Origin: Diphasiastrum complanatum
Taxonomy: Eukaryota; Streptophyta; Lycopodiopsida; Lycopodiales; Lycopodiaceae
DNA: 64,000 bases
Reading direction: 5' to 3'
Assembly (NCBI GenBank): GCA_029204225.1
Contig: CM055095.1
Location: forward strand, 41,287,719-41,351,718
The translations under genes were made by a program, and so were the position numbers. Positions 55,968 to 64,000 of this stretch are shown in pieces (the stretch's first letter is position 1; every line of letters begins with the position of its first letter). The notes under the pieces were generated by a model. It ran no database searches and was not told the DNA's origin. It saw only the letters and a list, made by a program, of their open reading frames with translations.

Positions 55968-56707
55968 TGTCGAAAATCAGTGGGAATGGCAGTAGAAGCT
56001 TGAGCGAGGGCAGCGTAGGATCAGAAGCGCCATAGTTAGCAACATAAGTAATCAAGATGAATGATTTAGATAAGCGCAAATGAACAATATAGTATTGAGA
56101 CAAAATTGCACTCTGATTAATATCAACAATGAGTATAATTGCTTGAAGTGATAACTTCAGCTTGATAGTTGAGCGTGATAACGCTTGCAACAAGAAAAAG
56201 ATTTCTCTAATTGAGAAGATTGATCAGTGATTAACTATCAATCTGTCTTGGCTGATTCTATATTACAAAATATCTACTTGCTAAATATCTGAATGCTAAA
56301 TATCTATTTTAGCATTAAATGCTATTTGTTATTTATTACGACCACCTTATAACAATAAATGTACGTACTATAGTAGATGAACTGCAATAAAGTCTTCTGA
56401 CAGTTTATTTGGATCGATTTTTTCCTAATGAGAAAAAGTCGATAAAGTCGGTTGATGGTGAATTTGGTTAATGACAAAATCGGTAGAGTCGACAAAGTCG
56501 GTTGATGGAGTTGGTCTTGAAATGTCAATGTCGAATAAGTCGAGTACTTCGATATCGAGCAAGTCAAGTCTTGAACATATGTATATACATGAGAAGTCAA
56601 AGTTTGATGAAGTCGATGACTTTGATTGTCGTTGGAGTCGAATATTTGATAGGTTTTCAGGATGCTCATTATTGAATGGATTTGAGGCTGAGCATCAAAA
56701 TCCAACA
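55968..56707 (-). mobile_element. 5' LTR of copia C1
   Basis: 740 bp, from TGTTGGATTTTGATGC at 56707 to TTTTCGACA at 55968; direct repeat of 50752-51478. I could not find a matching 5-bp target duplication outside the two LTRs. Confidence 0.94.
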
Positions 56708-57070
56708 AACGGTGGAAAACAGAAAGATGGAAGGTAGGGTGGTGGTGGTGGCATCGGTAGATGGTGTGGACGTAGGAGTGTTTGAAGAAGAGGACTGATT
56801 TTCTAATACTTGTACTTCCCATTTTCTAAAGGATCTTCATCGTGACTGAGGCACTTCTTTTGATTGAGTCTCTTTAGATTGCCCATCTACCTTCTTAGCC
56901 TTGTCCATTTTGTCTTTAGTTTTGTGCTGGTGATCTTACTTATGTTCTTTTTGGCAATGTTGCTGCTCCTGTGGATGCCTGCAAATCTACTCCCTCCCCT
57001 CACCAAAATCTATTGGTGGGGATGTTGCTACGGACGCAAGGTTGTATCGTCGGTTGGAACACACAATTGA
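56708..57070 (-). pseudogene. right part of the ORF remnant split by C1
   Basis: The minus strand encodes MDKAKKVDGQSKETQSKEV followed by a Ser/Thr/Pro-rich stretch up to the C1 LTR. See 49621-50751. Function unknown. Confidence 0.3.
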
Positions 57071-57895
57071 AGCACGTTGAATATTCAGCTTGATTGAAGA
57101 TTGATGACCAAATTTCAACTAAAATTTGTTACAATTTTGTTGCAGTTGACTCGAAGATTAATATTTCAATGATAGACAAGAGTCAAATCTGAGATGACAT
57201 GGATTTCGCAGATTTGGAATATGCATAAAAATCCTAACCGCTTTACAAGGTGATCTGAAGACAGATAGATGAAAAAAATTCATTTTTGAGATACTCCACA
57301 GTTATGATTCCCGTTCAATACGTATCATATAGAAATAAAGTTAAATCAAATCTAGGAAATATACATGCAATCACAAGAAAAAGACACTTGAAGCACACAC
57401 ATAGAAAATCAATCACGTAAAAAATGATAAAAATAAACAAGGAAATATACCATCTTTTCAAAGAGTTGATAACTACATAGTACTTGTTGAACAAGAATTT
57501 CATTCATCAACATTGATATTTCACCTTGACAATAGCAATTTCCAATTGTTCTTGAGAATAATGAAAAAACTTGGATATGCCCTTGTAAAAAACAAGGCAG
57601 GATTGATGACACGAAATGTATGTAAGATATAGCTTGAAATGCATTGAAGGAGAAGATACTATTTCCTTAGTACTCCTCTGATTAGGAGATTTATTAAATG
57701 AATTTCCATATCGATTTCCTATTCCTATAGTTGTTCTTTATATCCACCTTTTGAGAGATCAAATAACCAAATTTGTGTAAGGCCTTGGAAATCTTCGCAG
57801 AATGTGGAAAGACATATAGATTTGAGGTTGTAGAAGGGCCAAGAAAAATTTCAATTCCTTGGAGAGGTTGCTCTTGGTTGGAAATTGTAGCAGAT
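57071..57895. other. no gene seen
   Basis: AT-rich spacer; short frames at 57315-57612 are not supported. Confidence 0.4.
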
Positions 57896-58375
57896 GAAGG
57901 AATATCTATTTCACTTTTTTCCTATAAGAATTCATTTCATCAATAGCGTCTTTGTTCCATTATCGATCTGGTGAATCTCGTGATAATGTGGGAGTTTTCA
58001 AGATAGATTTTCTGGATGGTATTCGTGATAAGGCAAGGAATGTCCAGATTGGGATGGTTGTTCTTCATATCGTTGTATGGAATTTGCGTGAATAGGCTGA
58101 AATGAAGGGCAATCATTAATAGGATGCGTAGCTCGGCAATGTGGGCACCAATGTTTCGTCATCTATAAGGTACCTGTGCAGGGGGTAGATGACCAGACAC
58201 AGTACTTTGGATAGACTTCAGGGTATCTCGAAACTCCGTAGTGAGTTTATCCATTTGTAGTTGACGTTGCTAATTGAACAACTCCATCTGTGATTTCCAA
58301 AGCTGATCTCGGAAGTCCTCGGTTGGCTTCAATCCATGGACAACACGATATGCTCTCCTTTCCCTAGAATCGTCT
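57896..58375 (-). pseudogene. gypsy G3 gag, distal part
   Basis: On the minus strand: RAYRVVHGLKPTEDFRDQLW, LQMDKLTTEFRDTLKSIQST, then after a frameshift near 58165 the zinc knuckle CPHCRATHPINDC with the same spacing as CPICSQHHTANEC in G2. It continues the gag whose proximal part is at 61452-62075; copia C2 lies between. Confidence 0.75.
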
Positions 58376-58442
58376 ATCAGAAATTCATGGTTTATCAGAG
58401 ATGATTGACTGATATCGGATTAGAGGAGATCTAATCAAAATA

Positions 58443-58457
58443 GAGGCTTTGATACCA
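58443..58457 (-). promoter_or_regulatory. primer binding site on the far side of the C2 LTR
   Basis: The minus strand reads TGGTATCAAAGCCTC right after the LTR end (58458). A simple 3' LTR should not be followed by a primer site, so a second internal region once followed it. Confidence 0.8.
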
Positions 58458-59232
58458 TGCGGAAGCTTGAGCGAGTGAGCAGTAGGATCGGAAGCGCCAC
58501 AGTTAGCAGCAGAACGTTCAAAATGAAGGAATCAAGAATGTGCAATGGAACAACAACTGAGTGGAGACAAAATGTACTCTGATTAATATACACAAAGAAT
58601 ACAATCACATGAAGTGAAACTTCAACTGGCTACAAAATGAGAACTTTGATTGTTGTGTGTGATAATACATGCAACAGAACTATCTGAATGAATTGATAGA
58701 TACAATTATCAAATGTTTTTTATATCAAAAATTTATTAGAATCTATTTTTTTAATGAAGATTCAATACTCAAAATATCTACAACCACTTTTTTTACAATT
58801 ATTACAACTGCCTCATACAATTACAAAGTAGTCGGACCATCAACGCAATGTCGTTGGGTCGGATTTCTAACCGATAGTATTGAAAAATTACATGGGTTAA
58901 AAAATATACAAACACGATCAAATTTTTATGCTGGGTCAAAAATATAGTTTGAGTCGGATTTTCTAGGGTTGAGAAACTCAAACCCGATTCCACCTGATCT
59001 AGGGTCAAAGACACCCAGATAATTTCTACCTCGATTTGATCCAATCCAGGGTCAAAAAATTTCTCTTTGACAAGAGTTACATTGGGTCGGAGAAGGCTTG
59101 GGTCAAAAAAATGTGATACTGGATTTTTTGACCTTCTACTTAGAAATTCAAACCTTTCCTTTTCCTGATTTTGTATAGCTTTTAGAATGCTCATTAATGA
59201 ATGGATTTGAGACTGAGCATCAAATTCCAACA
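58458..59232 (-). mobile_element. LTR of copia C2
   Basis: 775 bp, from TGTTGGAATTTGATGC at 59232 to GCTTCCGCA at 58458, related to the C1 LTRs. It contains at least five TTGACC/GGTCAA words between 58930 and 59135. Confidence 0.9.
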
Positions 59233-61231
59233 GTACCCCTTAATGTGGATCCTGAAAAACTTTGGTCTTCAAATTTAACTTGTCGTTGAATTTGAACTGG
59301 TGCTCTTTTGACAGAGGCGTTGTGAAGTAATCTACTGCCATCAAATTTGGTCTACTGAGTCAGTTTTTGTACTTCGTGACAACATTTGGCTGAAACTTTA
59401 TCAAGTCTTTTGAACTCCAGTGCTAACTTGCATTTTAAATCCTTCATCAGATTCAGGTTGATATTGAATAGTAGAGTATCATCTACCAAAAGATTGGAGT
59501 TGATGAAAAAATCCGATACATACTTGAAATAAAAATTTGAGTCTGCCGAGTTTGGATAGAAACCAATCTCGTTTACTAATGCAGATTTGGTGTCCATTGT
59601 AATTTTGTATTGGTCAACATCATTAGTTGACTTTGTCTCAGAATTTGTATTTGATTCCTACACTAAGTAGCAGGCTGGATCAAACCTAAATCAGGATGGA
59701 GGCTGTTTGGGTCATTTTGTCCTTGGTTGAAATTTGACCCTCTGATGTGATTTGACCCTTTGAGATTCTGACTCATTGTTTGAGTCAGTATCGATTTTTA
59801 CTGTTCAGAATCAAAATTATGCTATTCGATACTTGGGCTGGAGTGTGCTGCAGCTTTCTCTTTGTAATCGAAAAATTGGTCTTCCAGAAAGATGACAACT
59901 CTGCTCGTGAATGCTTTTTGAGTGTCCAGGTTGTAGAGCTTGTATGCCTTCTGATCTGGAGAGTACCCAATATTGATCTACTGTTGTTTGACCCTTGAGA
60001 CAGATTTTGATTAGTCGACCTTGGGGTCAAATTTTGACTGTTTGATCCTTGGGTCGGATTTTTCTATTGATCAGCAGAGATCTGATTGAAAGCCTTGCAT
60101 CCAAACACTCTAATATTTTTGAGTAATGGCTTCAATCATGTCCACACTTGAAAAGGTGTTTTGCCATTCAAGGCCGGTGTAATGGATCGATTTTGTAAGT
60201 AGGTTGTTATAGTAACAGCTTTTACCCAAAACTTCTTTGGAAGGGAGGCATGGGCCAGCATGCTCTTGGCACTTGCAATGAGTTCTTGATTCCTCCTTTG
60301 AGCTACACCATTGGACTGAGGTGATTAGCTAGTTGTATGTTGTAGTTGTATTCCGTTGGCCTTGCAATAGACTTTGAACTCGGTGGAGATAAATACTCCC
60401 CCTCCAACAGAGCATAGAGCTTTGATTCTTCTCTGGGTCGATTTTTCTGCTGATGTCTTGTACTACATGAAGAACTTGAAGGTCTCTGATTTGTTCTTCA
60501 AGAAATAAGCTGCAGTCCTCCGAGAGAAGTCAGCAATAAAGTCAGGATATAGATAGCTCCCCTTGTAGAAATAGTATGCATAAGGCCACAAATGTCTATG
60601 TTTACAAGATCTAGCAAATTTCTAGAAGTATGGACTGTACCAAAAATGGAAGGACTTATAGCATGCTTGTTGATTATACAACTTTTACATGGAGTATTGA
60701 ATTTGCTAATTGTGGGCAGATCTTGTACTAAATTCTAATTGATATTTGTTGAATACAATTGGAATTGAGGTGGCCTAATCTGAAATGCCAAAGCATATCA
60801 ACTTATTTAGAAGTGGATGTATAAAGAGCTTGACAAATAGAAGAATTGCAGTGGTTGATTTTGTAAAAATTGTCACTCCTTTTTCCGAAAGTTAGAGCTT
60901 TCCTGGACTTGTCAAAACTGGTGCAGCCATGTGTGTCGAATTCGACCCTCCGACCCAAATCTGTGATTTTGCTAACTGAGAGCAGATTTGTGTCTTATAG
61001 TATTTGCAAAATAGGCTCTGCTTTGGCTAGAATGATGAAGACTCAAAATTTGACCGTGGACCAGAATTTGACCCTGAGAAAATATTTGACCTAGAGTGAA
61101 AGTCCGACCCAGATTGCATGTTGCTCCTTTTGTCAGGATAATCTGAATGTGTAGATTTGTTTGATCTAAACTTCTGATTTTAGAATATAGAAATTAAGAA
61201 TCCGACCCTGAGCCTGAGGAGGTTGCAAATT
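59233..61231 (-). pseudogene. copia C2 internal region, heavily deleted
   Basis: Minus-strand order: a gag remnant (from 61231; KSTHSDYPDKRSN and a broken zinc knuckle), the protease-to-integrase region (VEFDTHGCTSFDKSRKALTF; VNIDICGLMHTIS near 60580), a decayed integrase Glu region near 60300, the RT start (LQWTPN) and the RT palm (ADSNFYFKYVSDFFI, then LLVDDTLLF at about 59480). The RT middle and all RNase H are missing. TTGACC words are scattered throughout, at places where C1 has other bases. Confidence 0.8.
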
Positions 61232-61451
61232 TAATTTCCACCTCGATCCGATTCGATCCAGGGTCAGAAAATTCTTCTTTGACAAGAGTTACATTGGGTT
61301 AGCGGAGAAGGCTTGGGCCGAAAAAATCCGATACTGGATTTTTTGACCTTCTGCTCAGAAATTCGAGCCCTCCCTTTTTCTGATTTTGTACAGATTCTAG
61401 GATGCTCATTAATGAATGGATTTGAGACTGAGCATCGAATTCCACGTCAAC
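61232..61451 (-). mobile_element. truncated 5' LTR of copia C2
   Basis: The first 220 bases of the LTR (TGGAATTCGATGCTCAG...) match the start of 58458-59232 and then break off at about 61232 directly into gag. The rest of the LTR, the primer site and the start of gag are deleted. Confidence 0.85.
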
Positions 61452-62075
61452 CTCTGATCCTTCATCTTCCACCCGGATGGCATCAGACATAACTGTCTTT
61501 AAGATCTCATATTCATCATTAGATCAAAGCTCACCTCGAATGCATCTTAGGAGGCCTACTAAGAACCAAATGATGAGCATTTTTTCGGTAGACTGTTCGT
61601 GTACTTGACTTTTTAAGCATTTAAAACATTCTATGTAGTCTCGTACTCTTTTGTCTTTTGCCATCTTGATGTTACTCAATTTGACAAAAGGGCTTTCTAT
61701 CAAATGAAAGGGCTTGAAACGTTTGATAAATGACTCTTTCAATATAGACCAATCGATCTTATCTTCATGATCCAGGTTAAAAAAACCATTCACGTGCTTT
61801 ATCAATCATGATCTTCGAAAAGAGTTGGACCATTGCGTGGTTGGATGTTTCTCCATAGACTTCGAACACATTCTCAAAAACTTGTAAGAATCTTTGAGGG
61901 TCTGAACTACCATCATATTTGGGGAGTTTGTTTTTCAATACGAGGTCCATGGTTGGCAAAAACTCCATTAAGGTGTGTTTTGGCCTGTGATGATTCAAAT
62001 TTATTAGGTTCCCGTCTCTCGAATGGGTTTGCGGAAGGTCCATGTATTTGGGATTTTATTCAAGAGGACCTATGA
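61452..62075 (-). pseudogene. gypsy G3 gag, proximal part
   Basis: The minus strand encodes MDLPQTHSRDGNLINL, then the Retrotrans_gag domain (KLPKYDGSSDPQRFLQVFEN; DKAREWFF; WSILKESFIKRF; DYIECFKCLKSQV). It ends in LKTVMSDAIRVEDEGSEVD, which aligns with LKNVITDAIREEDEDSDDD of G2. A frameshift lies near 61790. The copia C2 LTR begins at the next base. Confidence 0.85.
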
Positions 62076-62317
62076 CATCGGATTTCTTCAGATGTGGGTG
62101 ACACCATTTGAGGTGGGTATTCCTCTGTAGTATTGGGATCGTAATGTGTCCCATTGGGTAAGGTTTGGTTTTTTTATCTTTTGTATAGGTTTTTTGTTTT
62201 TTGTTTTTTTTTGAAAAATCGGTGATTGGGTAAGTCAAGGATTCGGTGAATGGCATATGTAAGGGGTCTATTAATGGGTAGGCTAGATACTGGGTGTTGA
62301 AGGTGTCAAGAATGAAG
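62076..62317. other. 5' side of G3 gag, no gene seen
   Basis: On the minus strand this is leader sequence with an A-rich tract; no primer site identified. Confidence 0.4.
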
Positions 62318-62525
62318 TGGAGTTACTTGGCTCAGTTGAGATGTGAGTTAGTTGGCTCATGTGAGAGAGGAGTGGAGTTAGTCGGCTCGGTCGAGAGAGG
62401 AGTGGAGCTAGTCGGCTCGGTTGAGATGTGGTTGGAGGGGTTCGGCGTGGGTGAGAAAGGAGTGGAGGTAGTCAAATGTGAGTGGAGTTAGTCGGCTTGG
62501 TTGAGATGTGAGTGGAGTCAGACGA
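62318..62525 (+). repeat. minisatellite, unit about 35 bp
   Basis: About six imperfect units built on GTGGAGTTAGTCGGCTCGG followed by TTGAGATGTGA or TCGAGAGAGGA. Confidence 0.85.
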
Positions 62526-62526
62526 C

Positions 62527-62935
62527 TCATCCCCAAAAAGACTTTTTTGAACATGCATCAATCCTCAAAGCTTTAGAACATTCACATAATGTCCTATTCC
62601 TCCACTCGGCTACCCCATTTTGTTGAGGGGTATAGGGACAAGAATTCTTTCTTAATCCCTTCTTGATCACAAAAATTCTTAAATTCATTGGAGATATATT
62701 CTCCACCATTATCACTCCTAGAAGTCTTGATCTTATGATCATGATGCAAAGGCTTTGAACTTTATAAAACTTTCAACTTGTGCTTTAGATGTAAGCAAGA
62801 AAACTCAACAAAACCTTGAGTAATCATCAATAAATGTAACAAACATGGTGGCACCTTCATTAGACTTTTTATTTGTAAAGTGTACATCCGAGTGGATCAA
62901 CTCAAATTGGTGAGTTGACTTTGTGATGGAATTTG
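62527..62935 (-). pseudogene. copia C4 integrase fragment
   Basis: Frames on the minus strand give THSDV-type and FIDDYSRF sequence near 62880-62800, SDNGGEYISNEF near 62690 (second Asp) and TPQQNGVAEWRNRTL with the catalytic Glu near 62630. It breaks off at the minisatellite. It lies downstream of the RNase H, the reverse of copia order. Confidence 0.8.
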
Positions 62936-63732
62936 AGAAATGTTAAAATTTAAGATCCAAAATGCACTTGATGGATCTTTGACCTTGGGCCTCCTAGCAT
63001 GACAAATAGGATTGCTTGCCAATCTTTGGGCTGAAATGTTGTCACAAAAGATGATTGGACTCTCTAAAAATCCATGAAGTATAGATCTCTTACCATCCTC
63101 TTGATCCATAACATTTCCTTTGCACAAGATGTAAGTGCTTAGTACTCGGCCTCACTATATGACAATGAGATAGTAGCTTGCTTTTTTGACATCCAAAAGA
63201 TAGCTCCTTCACCTATAAAGATAGCATGTGCAGTTATGGACTTCCTATCCATTTGATCTCCTGCAAAATCTAAATATGAAAATCCAAACAATCTAGGTGA
63301 TGATCCTCCATAAACAATGCCAAAATCTTGAGTTCCCAATATATATCTCAAAACCCTCTTTCCTAGCTTCCAATGCTCCTCACTAGGATTTTGCATAAAT
63401 TGGATTAATCTACCAACATAATAGCTTAGATCAGGTCTTGTTATGGTTAGATATATGAGTGAACCAACTAGCTTTCTATAGAGAGTAATGTCCTTGAAGG
63501 ATCTTTCATTACCTCTTATAGTTAGCTTTACATTTGACTCCATTGGTGTATCACAAGACTTTGCATTTACCATATGAAATCTTTTTAGAATAGAATGAGC
63601 ATACTTCTCTTGACATATGAATGTAGATTGAGAAGTTGTAAATACCTCTATTTCCAAGATATAATGCAAAAGACCAAGATCATGCACCTCAAACTCCTTA
63701 TTGAGTGCAATCTTGATATCATCAATATCTTG
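62936..63732 (-). pseudogene. copia C4 RT C-terminus and RNase H
   Basis: The frame contains DIDDIKIALNKEFEVHDLGL, QEKYAHSILKRFHM, LYRKLVGSLIYLTITRPDLS, then RNase H (RVLRYILGTQDFGIVYGG, FSYLDFAGDQMDRKS, ISLSYSEAEY), and after a stop at 63139 CDNISAQRLASNPICHAR near 63040. It is closely related to element D. Confidence 0.9.
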
Positions 63733-64000
63733 ATTGTATGTCATGTGTGATGTAGCTCCACTCTCAATCCACCAAGGATCAATGTCTCCATCATTAGCCA
63801 ACAAGCAAGATGACATAACAAAGCATCATTTGAGAGTTGTTCATCAACACCCTCACTTCTGCTAACCATTTGACAAGCAAGCAAGCCGAGGGTAGTCCAT
63901 CTCTTCATCAATAGTTAGGTTGGTTTGCTTCTCATCTTGATCTCTCTTCTTCTTGAAGCAATCACTAGCAAAATGACCTTTGATTCCACAATATAAGCAC
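63733..64000 (-). pseudogene. copia C4 gag zinc knuckle and protease, cut by the window edge
   Basis: The minus strand shows the knuckle CLYCGIKGHFASDC at about 63998-63957 and the protease start WWIESGATSHMTYNQ at about 63780-63736, where DSGAT is usual (Asp to Glu). It is fused without a break to the RT C-terminus at about 63732, giving one 225-codon frame. Confidence 0.85.

Noticed and set aside
50747-56712. A 5-bp target duplication around copia C1
   Set aside because: The bases outside the two LTRs (GAACA and AACGG) do not match in any nearby register.

Overview
This is a 64 kb piece of a seed-plant nuclear genome of the large, repeat-rich kind. The evidence is one spliced plant-type gene with multi-kilobase, transposon-filled introns, surrounded by decayed Ty1/copia and Ty3/gypsy retrotransposons, CACTA and hAT-like DNA transposons, and long (GA)n/(CT)n arrays. 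The species cannot be fixed from the sequence; a gymnosperm or an angiosperm with big introns both fit.

Layout. 1-2.2 kb: unassigned sequence, a (GA)n array and a probable LTR ending at a tRNA-Asp-type primer binding site. 2.2-14.6 kb: two related gypsy relics. The first (G1) keeps only protease and the integrase C-terminus, followed by an 814-codon pseudo-ORF in the post-pol position. The second (G2) has gag, protease, RT, RNase H and integrase, with a reverse-strand CACTA fragment next to its gag. 14.6-17.9 kb: a copia LTR, two (GA)n arrays, an open SET-like ORF and the start of a CACTA transposase. 17.9-23.5 kb: a possible LTR relic with an unrecognised ORF, then a reverse-strand copia element (D). 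23.5-28.6 kb: repeats and a decayed three-exon gene flanked by arrays of the palindromic motif GCGTGGATAATCCACGC. 28.6-32 kb: a forward copia element (C3).

32.8-47.1 kb is the only clear host gene: a universal stress protein with four coding exons giving 185 aa and an intact nucleotide-binding motif. A pyrimidine-rich upstream region carries compound microsatellites. Its 5.2 kb second intron begins with GC rather than GT, and the third intron is 6.6 kb. These introns hold copia and gypsy fragments and four hAT-like elements, several with 8-bp target duplications.

47-64 kb: a copia LTR end, a reverse-strand copia element with both LTRs (C1, 50.75-56.7 kb) carrying a terminal-inverted-repeat insertion in its RT, a gypsy gag (G3) split by a collapsed copia (C2), a minisatellite, and a rearranged copia (C4) running off the right edge.

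Two themes recur. Many coding relics keep their frame but carry nonsense or active-site changes explicable by C-to-T (or G-to-A) transitions, as expected from deamination of methylated cytosines. Several independent DNA elements have subterminal arms built from a short palindromic motif repeated many times, with a different motif in each family.
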